Of a DNA stretch of 64,000 nt, positions 10,982 to 21,517 are shown one piece after another; within the stretch, counting starts at the first letter, position 1, and each line of letters opens with the position of its first letter. A model generated the notes under the pieces. It was not told the origin of the DNA. It saw only the letters and a program-made list of their open reading frames with translations, and made no database searches. A program made the translations under genes and the position numbers. Source of the DNA: Rhynchopus euleeides (lineage: Eukaryota; Euglenozoa; Diplonemea; Diplonemida; Diplonemidae); contig OY723295.1 in the NCBI GenBank assembly GCA_963210315.1, positions 846,501-910,500 on the forward strand, written 5' to 3'.

Positions 10982-12660
10982 TCCACCTCCCACCGTGTCT
11001 GCCTTGTGTTGCCCTTCTTTTCGATCTTCATCCCCTCCCTCCTGTCCTCAGTGGGCTCGCTGAGTTATGTGAAGCAACCCCAGAACGTGACAGTCTGCGG
11101 GGCGACAGGGATGGGTGTGGGGGGCTTGAGGGGCAAGCGCCTGCTGCCACCTCTCCTGGGATGTCCCTCCTTGGGTTGGGTTGTCGTCAAAGCACCCCAG
11201 GCAGGCCTTATGCTCCCTTCGGCTTCCATCATCCCTCCGGCCCCTCCATCCTGCCGCTGCACAGGCCGAGCATACCACGCGGCTGCAGAGTGGGTGAAGG
11301 GGGGGCAATCTTCCTATGTCCTTCATTTCACACGCCCCTCCCCGGTGTTCTATTCTTTCGGCGGGCTGGGCTGGCCATTGCAGCGTGGTGGTCCTGACGG
11401 GCATCACCTCCCTCCGTCCCTTAGGTGTGTTCCTTCGGTGAGGCCACGCGGCTCCGGGGTGGGGCTTGGAATCTCGCGGATAGAGGACGGGGTGCGATAG
11501 CTTGCTCGGCATAGTATCCTCACAGCACCGATCCTAGGTGTGATGAAGGCAAGCCACACATGAAAACAAGGAGGGCAGAGCCCCGCCACCATGAGCCTGT
11601 GCATCCCTGGCCTCCACCCCCCACCTCCACCGCTGCCTGCATGACAGGCTGGCAACCTGCGGGTCGGCGAGAGCGGGACCCACTCGCCACGTGAACTAAG
11701 CCCCCGTCGGGGGGCACTGTCCCTGTCCTACTGTCCTGCCGTTGCTGCTGTCGCCGTGTCTGCAGCAGGTTCCCGAGGCGGCTTCCCGACAGTCTCGCCT
11801 GTCTGGGCCCTCGCCGCTGCGAGGCTCCCCTGGAGGGCTGGTGGGTTGGGTGAGGTGGTGGTGCAGACCCCCAAGGATGCCTCCTGGAACACCGTCCTGC
11901 TGCACGGTTCACACAGTATCTTTGGCTCTCCAGCTGCAGAGCTTGGGGGCTGTGCAGTCTGTATGTCTCCGCGGGGGGGGGCAGGATCTAGATCGCCTGA
12001 AATTAAGTGGTGCCTAAGCTGAGGGGGAAGGTGTCATATTACTGGGATGGTGTCAATTCTTCTAAGGTTTACGGTATTGGTGTCTAATAACTCTTAACTC
12101 TGCCTGGCGAGGCTCGGTCAACTAATTCAGGGGTTCGGGAATATGGCGTTTTATTAAGGAGGCCTCCTGGCTGAATAATTACGGGCTTACCCTCAGGGAA
12201 GGCGCTTTGGTATTTATGCGGCATAGGCCTGAAGATTGGGTTGGTTGGTTGGCTCACTCAATGCCCATATATATCTTTTGCGTGCATCTCGAATCGAGCT
12301 TCCTGCCTTGGACAGAGACAGCACTGCAGGGAGGTCACCTCACCGCCTCCAAGGTGTTGGTGTGGTACAGCAGAGGGTGCTTGGGTTATGGTGGTGTACG
12401 GCACGCTGCTTCTATACAATAAGGGTACATAATTAAGGGAGGGGTCCGACGACCCCTAGGTTTCCTTACCTGGCTGGCAGGCTGAATAGTGTTGGGTCGA
12501 GGGGCTCTCAGGTTTGGCGCCACTCCCCCCTCCAGGTGATGTGCTGATCAACGCGACTGCCACTGCCGACCCTGCTCCTTCCATCTCCCTCACGTCGAAT
12601 TCCCAACCAGTCTCTCCGAACAGCGGAGGGCTCCCCGAAGCCCAACCCCCCCTTGCACCT
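10982..12660. other. intergenic, no gene recognised
   Basis: Frames up to 230 codons overlap on both strands without domain signal. The stretch 12000-12480 is more AT-rich than its surroundings but shows no terminal repeats. Confidence 0.45.
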
Positions 12661-12661
12661 T

Positions 12662-12899
12662 GACGAGTGAAGGGAGATCATTCACGTGCTCCCTTCTACT
12701 TTTATTTCACTACCCCAACCCCCCCCCCCCCTTGCACCTGCACAACAAGCGAAGGGGAGGCCAACCGCCTCTGCCTCTCCCCCTCTCACCACCCTCGTAT
12801 GCTTCAAGTGTGAATATCCCCGGAACGAAGATACCCACACCCCCTGCTCCGAGTGAAGGGTGATCATTCTTGTGCTCCCTTCAAATTCGATTTCACTAT
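12662..12899 (+). repeat. two copies of repeat Y
   Basis: Copies at 12662-12712 and 12851-12899 match GAGTGAAGGGAGATCATTC, then a pyrimidine stretch ending TTTCACTA, with C-rich sequence after each. The second ends directly beside the hAT element at 12912. Confidence 0.7.
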
Positions 12900-12911
12900 C
12901 CTCCCCCCCCC

Positions 12912-15900
12912 TAGGCATACAGTGCAAACGATAATTATTATCGCATACGATAATTATTATCGTACTCCCATTATCGTATATTATCGTATACGATAATATA
13001 CGATAATGGTGCGATAATTTTTTTGAGATTTTCGGAAAACCAGAAATCAGCCCAGAACACATTGAAAAAGTGGTAAAAGTGGAGCCGGAAGCTGCCATTT
13101 TTGCTTCTTTGAATTATTGGTGACGGGGGGCTTCACTCAGAAGTGTAGAATGTCCCTCACAAATGGGTGGCAGACACAACACACATAGTGCCATGACATG
13201 CGCAGCACTATGTCTGTCTGGGGCATCCTGTCAATGAAGCTGGCACCGTTGGAAGAAGTTTCAGGCACAGGGGGGCGGAGAGGTTACAGGATACTGCCAC
13301 GCACATCCGTGACACTCATTTGCGTGTGCGCTCTCGACCCGTGTGTCTATCGCTATGTTGTGACTGCATCGCCATCACCCTCCACAGGAAACACCAGGGA
13401 TCAAAAAATGTCTCGTCGTCGTAGGATAAAAGACGACACAACAACGGAGGATGACGCAGAGGAAGATGATGACGGCGATGACGAGGAAGAGGGCAGTGAT
13501 GAGGACGAGCCGGACCAGAAACGCCGTCGCGTCACGGGGGGGAAGGACAAGAAGCCCTCAGCGAAAAAGGCGGCCGTGAAAAAGCCACCCCCAAAGAAGC
13601 CAGCAGCGAAGAAGCCAGCCCCCAAGAAGACAGCACCAAAGCCCGCGGGAAAATCGGAGAGCGCGCAGAAACGCCTGGACACGATAAAACTCAGAAAAAC
13701 GGTGGAGGAAGCCGCAGACGAGGCTGCTGCCAAGAAGAGGATCTCCTTGGTAACAGCCAGGCAGCGGCTGCAGCAACTGGCGAGGTACGACGCCACAGTT
13801 GCTGCGGCCTACACGATCAAGTCGGTGGAGGACCTCCCGTTCGAAACTCGCACCATGCTGCTTGATGCAAACCCCCCCCGGACATTATCGGACGAAGTCC
13901 TGTGGTGCAACCTCTGTAGCATCGTCGTAAAGCATGCTGAATCGACAGTGGCAAAGAAACACGTGACCGACACGAAGGCGCACCAGACCACATCGAAGGA
14001 AGCGCCAGTGCAGGCGGCCCCCTGTGTTTCAACCACGAAGAGCGATCCCACGACCACCGCATCATTTCAAAAGGCATGGGCACTTGCCCTTGTGATTGCG
14101 GGGATCACGCCTCACCAGGCGTCTATCCTTGCGCTGCCGATGACCACCCCTCTGCCGAAGCCCCGGACGCTGCTGGGCAAGGCCCCGCTGTTCGTCGCGG
14201 AGATCCAGAAGAAGATCCGCGACTGCATCACCGGCCGGCCGGTGGCGTTGGGCGTTGATGGAACAGGCCTGCGGCATCTTGGCTTTGCCATCATGTCGGT
14301 CGTCGCCTACGTGGGAGGCAGGGGAGTGCTCCTCCTGTCGAAAGTGCGTGGTGACGGCGAGGTGCACAACGCAGAGGACGTCGGGGATGTGCTTGACGAG
14401 GTGCGGGAACTGTACGGCATTACCCGCAGTACAGTTGTCGCTGACTTCGGGTCGGTGAACGTCAAGGCGTTTGGCGACAAGAAGGAGGAGGGCATCTACT
14501 GCCTGGGCCACCACCTCAACGCAGCGTTGAAGCGAGCAGTGCGCCAGTCATACCCCCGGGCGTATGCCTTCTGCACGCTGGTGTCGCAGTTCTTCGGGTG
14601 CAAGTCGCGCCGGCACCGTTGGAAGAAGTTTCAGGCACAGGGGGCGGAGAGGATGCATGATGCTGCAACGAACATCCGTGACACTCATTTGCGTGTGCGC
14701 ACCGCTCTCGACCGCGGAGCGGTGCGTGCGCTCCGCAAGCTTCTCCCATCCGTGAACGTCACAGATACCGATGCGGTGGTGCTGGAGCGGGCTGCCGCCT
14801 TTGTGGCGGAAACAGACGACACCCACGCCGCCAATGTGGAGGTGTCCAGCCCTCAGCAACCCGCCTCTACTTCGGACACTCGATGGGCAGCGATGTTCGA
14901 CCTGACAGTCCACCTGCAGACCCGGTGTGCGATGCTGCTGCAGTTCGTCAGCGTGGAGATGGCGAGGAAGAAGAAGCCACTCACTCTCAGGCAGCTCTCT
15001 GAGCACATCCAGAAGGGAACATGGGAAGAGCACGTCAGCGAGACGGTGGCTGTGGCTGAGATGGTGGAGCCGGTGCTGTGGCTCGTGCGATGGGTGCAGA
15101 ACCCGGAAGCCCGTCTGGGGCACATCAAAGTGCGGACTATCACGGAGGAGTACCAGAAGGTGGTGACGAACACCAGTTATCCTGCTCCTATCCGCACCTT
15201 GCTGAAGGATGCCTGGGAGTCTTGGCCGTCGAAGGCGAGGTTCGAGATGGCGCTCATCTTCGACCCGGAAACCGTGCTGATGGCTGACTTCGACGACTTC
15301 CCCGACATCACAAACCAGCTGGTGTGGGCCGTGGATTTCCATGCCCTTGCTGACGACGAGTGCTGGGCGGAGTTCACACAGTACCTCAATGCCCCTGCCG
15401 AATCCCTGCAGACCGACACCCCGATTGCGTTCTGGCTGGAGAAGGGGAGGAAGCTGTTCCCCATCCTGGCGCCACATGTGGTGGCTTGGCTCCGCACGCC
15501 TGTGTCGGTCACACAGGTCGACAGTGTGTTTTCGACGGCAGAGTCCCGCAAGTCCAAGCGGGGGTCGAACATCTCGACGAAGACCTACGCGGATCGTCTG
15601 TTCTTGCAGCGGAACGGCGACCTCCTCGGCTACTTCGACAAGAGCAACCGGTTCGCAGAAGCCCTCGAAAGGGACTATGTCTCTGATGATTCCTCTGAGG
15701 AGGACGAATCCGAGACTGAGATGGATATCATTTAGAAGGGGGGATGGGGGGGGGGGCGGCGTGCCAGGTCGTCTGTCCGTGATGTGGTTCCTGTGCTGTT
15801 CGGTGGGCGGGTGGGGGGGGGGGGATGACGAATTCTGTCTCGATGTCTGATGACATCGAGGGTGTTGAAGGGACTGGGGGGGGGGGGGGCGATGAATCCT

Positions 15901-16232
15901 GATGACGGACGAGTATGTGAAGGAATCTGACGAGGGCAGTGGTGTTCAAGAATAGTGCAACCCAGTAAGTATCGCATACGATAATCCCATTATCGTATAC
16001 GACCGGATACGATAATTATTATCGTATGCGATAACATACGATAATGGGATTATCGTATGCGATAATATACGATAATAATTATCGTATCCGTTCGTATACG
16101 ATAATGGGATTATCGCATCATACGATAATGGATTATCGTATGCGATAATAAATTATCGTATGCGATAATTTTCCGAAAATTATCGTATCTGGTATATGTG
16201 CGATAATAATTATCGTTTGCACTGTATGCCTA
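12912..16232 (+). mobile_element. hAT-superfamily DNA transposon, looks complete
   Basis: Terminal inverted repeats start TAGGCATACAGTGC on the left and end in its complement on the right. Each end carries a subterminal array of ATAATTATCG / CGATAAT motifs (about 12930-13015 and 15970-16215). Inside is one long transposase frame. The left flank is C-rich. The right terminal TA is shared with the next element; without that element the right flank is TCCCCCCC, a 7/8 match to a C8 target duplication as expected for hAT. A 95-bp segment of the transposase (from 14612) is partly copied at 13242-13340, ahead of the main start codon. Confidence 0.85.
13408..15735 (+). CDS. hAT-type transposase with histone-H1-like basic tail
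   Basis: Uninterrupted frame of 775 residues from the ATG at 13408 (MSRRRRIKDD). The frame is open upstream to 13198, but that part includes a copied fragment of the gene itself. In order: an acidic Asp/Glu block; a Lys/Pro/Ala repeat resembling histone H1 tails (KKPPPKKPAAKKPAPKK); a CGGBP1/BED-like zinc finger near residue 168 (CNLC, then two His); and an RNase H-like core with VVADFGSVNVKAF and CLGHHLNAALK, matching the hAT Asp and C-x2-H signatures. The C-terminal hAT dimerisation segment is SVFSTAESRKSKRGSN, then LFLQRNGDL. It probably cuts and pastes its own element. No stop interrupts it, so recent activity is plausible. Confidence 0.85.
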   Translation: MSRRRRIKDDTTTEDDAEEDDDGDDEEEGSDEDEPDQKRRRVTGGKDKKPSAKKAAVKKPPPKKPAAKKPAPKKTAPKPAGKSESAQKRLDTIKLRKTVEEAADEAAAKKRISLVTARQRLQQLARYDATVAAAYTIKSVEDLPFETRTMLLDANPPRTLSDEVLWCNLCSIVVKHAESTVAKKHVTDTKAHQTTSKEAPVQAAPCVSTTKSDPTTTASFQKAWALALVIAGITPHQASILALPMTTPLPKPRTLLGKAPLFVAEIQKKIRDCITGRPVALGVDGTGLRHLGFAIMSVVAYVGGRGVLLLSKVRGDGEVHNAEDVGDVLDEVRELYGITRSTVVADFGSVNVKAFGDKKEEGIYCLGHHLNAALKRAVRQSYPRAYAFCTLVSQFFGCKSRRHRWKKFQAQGAERMHDAATNIRDTHLRVRTALDRGAVRALRKLLPSVNVTDTDAVVLERAAAFVAETDDTHAANVEVSSPQQPASTSDTRWAAMFDLTVHLQTRCAMLLQFVSVEMARKKKPLTLRQLSEHIQKGTWEEHVSETVAVAEMVEPVLWLVRWVQNPEARLGHIKVRTITEEYQKVVTNTSYPAPIRTLLKDAWESWPSKARFEMALIFDPETVLMADFDDFPDITNQLVWAVDFHALADDECWAEFTQYLNAPAESLQTDTPIAFWLEKGRKLFPILAPHVVAWLRTPVSVTQVDSVFSTAESRKSKRGSNISTKTYADRLFLQRNGDLLGYFDKSNRFAEALERDYVSDDSSEEDESETEMDII

Positions 16233-17760
16233 GGGGGGGTCATAAGCCCGTACAAAACCAAAATTTTCGACATACCATCAGAGCCGCCCTAATACCTGAT
16301 CTGACCCGAAAATCCGACCCATACCCCCCCGGAAACTGTCTGGGGCCCACTTGTGACACCTGATACGCACTTTTGTGATGATTTTTTGGGGTCCTAAAAA
16401 ATGTACCTCAGTTTCGTACCTTGCCTTTGTACCTGAACCACTCCCGACCGCATTATTTCGTTCTTTGCAAGGGAAGGGTGTCACTACGCTCACTCAGCAC
16501 GCCGAGCAACACATGCCGCGTGCCCAGGGCCTCGCAGAGGTGTCAGATGCTGCTGCAGAGGAGTACCTTGCTCGAAAGACGCTCGCCAAACGGGAGATGT
16601 GCGGGGTCTCGGCAGAGAGCGTTGTGGCAGACCTGCGTAAAAAGAAAACGGCACACGACATCGGTGAGGCGACATTATTTCGGGCGCTCCGTCGGGCTGG
16701 GTACATAGGAGAGCGAGTGGGACGTGGTGACGACAGATATATGCAGTGGTGCATCAACTGCACGCACGTGCGGGAAAAGCGGCGTTCCTTGCTAGCCAAG
16801 AAAGATGTCACCTGCACTCCTACTCCTCCCACTCGTCCTGCTCCTACCCCCACACCAACTGATGTGGGCAGTGAGTGATGGCAGCTCCAGAGCAGCAGAT
16901 GATCTAGGAAGCAATGAGCGGGTCAGCCGGGCAGACTACCTCAGTCTGTACCGGAAGTACGAAGCGTTGCGGGCCCGCCACCACCGCCTCCAGGAGAGGA
17001 CCCGAGGGTTGAGAGTAGGGTTGTACAACGCCAGGGGAGAGTATTCCCCTGGCGTTGAGACATCCCTGGCGACCTTGCGGTCGCACTGTGTGGGGGCTGA
17101 GTCGGCAGGCAGATGCCGATCCAATGACCTTGTTGAGTCCCCACATGGTACACTCTCATACGTGTTGTCGAGACTGCGTGGTGTGCATATCCTGCGGGGC
17201 GCAAATTACACAGCACAATCATAACCACTTCGGCTCTCAGGGCGTACAATATCCCAATCGTGCCTTCACAGGCTAAGATCGACGAAGCAAAAGCATCTAC
17301 AACGCTGCCTACTAATGCCGATGCAGCCTCCCAGGCGTACGAAGTACTCACAATGACCCATATGCGATCGAAGTACTACACCCAGAAGGTGGCTGAACTC
17401 ATTCTGCTGACGCAACAACACAACATTCCCACTAATCAGGTCAAGAAAGACCTTGCCGAGGCACTGGGGAAGGCAACATGCGTGCCACCTGAGCCAGAAC
17501 CACCGCAGAAAAGGCAAAGAACGAAATAATGCGGTCGGGAGTGGTTCAGGTACAAAGGCAAGGTACGAAACTGAGGTACATTTTTTAGGACCCCAAAAAA
17601 TCATCACAAAAGTGCGTATCAGGTGTCACAAGTGGGCCCCAGACAGTTTCCGGGGGGGTATGGGTCGGATTTTCGGGTCAGATCAGGTATTAGGGCGGTT
17701 CTGATGGTATGTTGAAAATTTTGGTTTTCGTACGTTTTTAGGGGGGCTTATGACCCCCCC
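16233..17760 (+). mobile_element. TA-duplicating element with about 240-bp terminal inverted repeats, copy 1
   Basis: Ends read GGGGGGGTCATAAGCC and its complement, with TA on both sides (16231-16232 and 17761-17762). The inverted repeats (about 16233-16470 and 17514-17760) are nearly identical over roughly 240 bp. The interior of about 1 kb encodes only a small putative DNA-binding protein with no visible catalytic domain, so it is probably non-autonomous. It is inserted exactly at the last TA of the hAT element to its left. Confidence 0.88.
16513..17529 (+). CDS. putative small DNA-binding protein of the TIR element, exons uncertain
   Basis: The first segment (16513-16878, 121 codons from MPRAQGLAEV) contains a helix-turn-helix-like stretch (SVVADLRKKKTAHDIGEATL, then FRALRRAGYIGERV). 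This resembles the N-terminal DNA-binding part of Tc1/mariner-type transposases. A second open segment in another frame (about 16907-17224) begins ERVSRADYLSLYRKYEALRA. A third, after a good acceptor (cttcacag, exon from 17272), ends in the basic motif PPQKRQRTK at 17529. How the segments join is not clear. No DDE/DDD domain is present. The relative inside 36454-41352 has the same segments on the other strand, with an early stop after MPCA and frame changes. Confidence 0.5.
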
Positions 17761-17762
17761 TA

Positions 17763-18428
17763 TCCCCCCCCCCCCCCATCCTGCTCCGAAGACACCTGCA
17801 CCCCCCCTCCCTCCCTCTGCAATTGATTTTCCATTCGCTCTCGACAATCAAAACCCCCCCCCCTCCCTTCTCCGCTCCAGGCAGACACAGCCTGCATAAA
17901 CAAAAAAGAGTGGAGGGAAGATCATCCTTTGTTCTTCCTTCTGCTTCTATTTCAATACCCCCCCCCCTCCCCTGTGTGTGGTGTAGTGACTACAAAAAGG
18001 ACTAACATTGCGAGAAGGTGCTGGGGGATTTACTTTTCCATTCCCTCTCGACGATCAAACCCCCCCTCCCCTCCCCTTCCCCCCCCCCCCCGCCCTGGCG
18101 CTTCCCCCCCTCTGCTTCTACTCCACCACCCACCCCCCCCCCCTCCCTCCCCCCTTGTGCTTCCTTCTACTTCCATTTCACTACACCCCCTCCCTTCTCC
18201 CACCTTTCTTTCTCGACGATCAAACCCCTTTCTCCCACCTTCTCCTTCCTTCCCCTTCCCCTCCTTGGCTTGCTCACTGTGCCCCCCTCACCTCCCCACC
18301 CCACCCCACCATCACATGGCACCACCCACCCCATCAACAGCTGCCGGGGGGGGGGGGGCACGGGGGCAGTAGGGCAGGGTGGGGTTCCGCGCTGCGCCTT
18401 GCCAGCAGAGGGTGTGTGCGTGCGTGAG
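17763..18428 (+). repeat. alternating X and Y repeats with long C tracts, upstream of the BTB gene
   Basis: Order on the + strand: truncated X (17827-17853), C run, Y (17882-17957), C run, truncated X (17974-18059), C runs, partial Y (18155-18184), and a last X 3' end near 18213. The stretch ends 90-200 bp before the BTB gene and would lie in its promoter or 5' leader. Confidence 0.7.
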
Positions 18429-20588
18429 ATGTCCTCCGGGACATCCGTGAGCAGCGCCCGGCTCGGGCGCGACAGCCTCTACTCCAACTCGGGTCCCGGC
18501 GCAGGCGGCGCGCAGGGGTGCGGGGGGTTCCCGGTGTCCTCCGCCAGCAGCACCACCGCCACCAGCCCCGCAGCCCAGCACGGCGGGGATGAAACGCCAT
18601 GCCCTGGCCTGGGCGGCCAGCCCCACAGCAGCTCCGGGCAGGGCTTCTCCGCCACATGCCCTGGGGGGTCAACGCCGCTGGGTTCTCAGCTGGGGAGCAC
18701 AGGGATGGTCCCCGGGGCTGCGGCTGGGGGCTCTGCGTCGCCTCTGACGCTGGTCGGGGCGGAGCTCAACTATGTGAACTCGCATTTTAACAGAATATTC
18801 AAGCTGGTGAACGACGAGAGGACGAGGATCGAGGCAGAGAAGGAGTCCCTCCGGGCGGAGCGGAGGCTTTTCGAAGAGATGAAGCAGAAGGTGCGCGATC
18901 TCAATGAAACCTCTTCGGATCGGGTGAAGCTCAACGTCGGGGGTGAGATATTTGAAACAGCTCTCTCCACCATCACCGCGGAGGATGGATCCATGCTGAA
19001 GGCGATGTTCTCCGGCGAGTTTCACGTCGATCGTGACCCCGAGACGGACGCCGTTTTTATCGACCGGGATCCAACCTACTTCAGCCTCGTCCTGTCATAT
19101 CTCCGCCAGAAGAAGATCCGAAAACTCTTCTCCCTCTCCAACCTCCCCTCCGACAGGCAGGCAGCCGAAGATGCAATCGAAGAGGCAAAATTCTACGGCC
19201 TCCTCGGCCTCAAGAAGCTCCTGGAGGAGTCCACCTTTTTGGTCGTCTGCCAGTCAGGTGGGGGGCGGTATATCTCCATCAAAGACGCCCTGAAGGACGC
19301 TGTGGATGGGGACAAGATTCTCATCAAGAAGGGGATCTACTTCGAATGCCTTCTGCTCGATAAGAGCGTGGAGCTTGAAGGGGATGGGGACGTCGTTATC
19401 ACCTACAGTGGGGAGCATGTCATCACCTCGTGTGCCGATACACCAGCAGTGCGGAACTGCACCGTTCATCAGCAGGGAGGGGAGTACCACTGCATGTTTG
19501 TCACTGCAGGGTGTATCCACGTGCAGAACTGTACGTTTGTTTCCAACGGCTGGGCCTGTGTGGGCATATCAGGGGATACGACGCATCCATACCTGACGAA
19601 CAACAAGCTGATGTCGTCTGCGGATAACGGGATTATTCTGTTGAGTTCGGCGAAGGGGCTGATCCAAGGGAATGAGATCTGCAACTTCTCCCTGCAGGGC
19701 ATCGAGATCCGGGAGGGTTCTAACCCCATCATCCGTGGGAACGACATACACCACGGCGCGGATTCGGGGATCTACATCAACACGAAGGGGCAGGGGATGG
19801 TGGAGGACAACATGATCCACCACAACGCGTACAACGGCATCGCGGTCAAGTTTGAGGGGCAGCCGAAGAAGATCTCGGGGAATAAGATCCACTCCAACAG
19901 ACACATGGGTGTCTTCGTCTCGGCAGACTCCTCCAGATCCGGGGTATGTCAAGTGTTGTGTGTCATGCGTCAGGGGGGGGTGGTTACGCACTCTATGGAG
20001 GGTCTTCTGTGGGTGGGGGGTGGGGTGGGGTGGGAAGTGCGAACTGCAAATTTTTTGGCAGAACAACGTGTTTTTCCTTTTTACGCACACGACCTGCGCG
20101 CGGAAAGTGTCATTCAGCTCTGCCAAACGTGCTCTACACACCACCCCTTTATCAGACAAGTGGGGTTGTAAGTGTGTGTGGAAGCGTCAATGCATCAAAC
20201 AGTAGAGAAAGAGCGGCAGAGTTGAAGTGACACTTTCCGACTAAACAGACTCGTGGGAGCGTTCGGTATCTGCACACATGCACTAGCAGGTACCGTTCGT
20301 ACAAACAAAGAACGCAGCTCGAAGCCTTATTTGCAGCAGAAAAGGAGGCAGAATTTCTTCGCAGCTCTCCTTTTGGAGAGCCTGCTGTGTTTTTGCCTGC
20401 TGCCCGGTTTCGCCCCCCCCCCCCCCCCAGCTCCGGCCCTCCCGCCACAACCCCTTCTCCCTTCACAGATTGACAACACCAACGACGTTGCGAACAACGC
20501 GGTTGGCAACATTGTTGACGAGCAGCCCGTTGCGCATGACTCTGGAGGCGGGCCCCCAACTCCTGGGACCTTCTCACTCGGGGCCTAG
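18429..20588 (+). CDS. BTB (potassium-channel T1-type) plus right-handed beta-helix protein
   Basis: Two exons, 544 residues: 18429-19943 and 20469-20588, joined in phase 0 across a GTATGT...CACAG intron of 525 bp. Start MSSGTSVSS at 18429. Residues 1-110 are Ser/Gly-rich. About 112-160 is a charged coiled coil (NDERTRIEAEKESLRAERRL). About 166-235 is a T1/BTB fold (VKLNVGGEIFETALSTI, then FIDRDPTYFSLVLSYLR). From about 270 to 505 runs a right-handed parallel beta-helix with periodic NN/GN turns (NNKLMSSADNGIILLSSAKG). Most T1-type BTB proteins act as CUL3 ubiquitin-ligase adaptors, and the beta-helix resembles the carbohydrate-binding/FBXO11 class, so a substrate-adaptor role is plausible. 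The short last exon encodes IDNTNDVANNAVGNIV and a Gly/Pro tail. Confidence 0.85.
20101..20239. repeat. imperfect inverted repeat inside the BTB gene intron
   Basis: CGGAAAGTGTCATTCAGCTC at 20101 is mirrored by GAAGTGACACTTTCCG ending 20239, about 24-bp arms around a 90-bp loop. It may be a small MITE or an intron hairpin. Confidence 0.55.
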
Positions 20589-21009
20589 CCGAAACGCCCC
20601 CGCAGCGAGAGACGTCCAGCGCTGGGGCCCGGTCTGCCGACCAGACCTGCCTGTGCCAAATCAGAACGAACCTGCAAATTCACCTATCGGCGTGATTGCC
20701 TGCCTTCGGGGCCTCGCCCCTTCAACTGCCCACCCTCGGTAACTATTATTCAAACCTGCCAGTCTCTGTTTGTGTTGACCACAGCTGTGCTGACCACATC
20801 TGCTGCTGTTCTGTCCACACAACCCGGGGGTCTAAAGGGTTTATCTCCGCCCCGCCCCCCTCCCCCACACCGTGGGCCTGCACAACCGTGAGTGAAGGAG
20901 AGGTTACCCCCCTCTCTCTCTTTCTCCCGCTCACCCATCCCGTCACTGTGCTTCCATTCTTCAACTTTCACTCTCGACAAATCAAAATCCCCCCCCCCCA
21001 ACATTGCCC
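20589..21009. other. intergenic, one X-like 3' end only
   Basis: No gene recognised. Around 20968-20998 a fragment (CTTTCACTCTCGACAAATCA) followed by 11 C looks like a severely 5'-truncated X repeat. Confidence 0.5.
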
Positions 21010-21154
21010 AACTGGTACACACCCTCCCGTTGTGCATTGATCTGCCTTTTACAACATATCTGGTGTAGTGACTACAAAAAGGACTAACATTGCAAGAAGG
21101 TGCTGGGAGACTTGCTTTTCCATCCACTCTCGACAATCAAACACCCCCCCCCCC
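21010..21154 (+). repeat. repeat X, full-length copy
   Basis: Starts AACTGGTACACACCCTCCCG, continues through CATTGATCTGCC, TCTGGTGTAGTGACTAC and GCAAGAAGGTGCTGGG, and ends CGACAATCAAACACCCC with a C run. Confidence 0.8.
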
Positions 21155-21353
21155 CCCCCAACACCGGGCTCCCCGACTGACGCTTATTTTTATGCCTTCA
21201 CAAGGCGTGCCACCCTCCACTCCCCCAGTGCTGCGACTGCACCACCACCCCTGTGGACCCTTCCCTCCCTGAGTCCTCTCTGAGTGGAGAGAAGCCCCGC
21301 ATTTGTGTTGCGATATCACTGGCGGGGTCCCCCCCCCCCGTACACACACCGTG

Positions 21354-21517
21354 CACGTGGCTGAGTCAGGCCTTTGACCAGGCCTGTCCCTGGTCAAGAA
21401 AGGGCCTGGTCAATGACCTGGTCATGACCGGGGGTTCTGGCAAAACGGGCCGCAACCCCCCCTGGTCAATTTAGGCCTGGTCAACCACCTGGTCAAAACC
21501 CTGACTAGGCCACCGTG
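21354..21517. mobile_element. short MITE with CAC(G)GTGG ends and CCTGGTCA repeats
   Basis: Imperfect 30-bp terminal inverted repeats (CACGTGGCTGAGTCAGG on the left; right end complement CACGGTGGCCTAGTCAGG), TG on both outer sides, 164 bp. The interior repeats CCTGGTCA several times on both strands. Confidence 0.65.

Noticed and set aside
14548-15477. 309-codon antisense frame in the transposase
   Set aside because: Shadow of the hAT transposase, whose signatures are on the other strand.
16880-16910. Very short 26-nt intron joining two frames of the TIR-element protein
   Set aside because: Shorter than any other intron here (102 bp or more), and the acceptor is not unique, so exons were left undecided.
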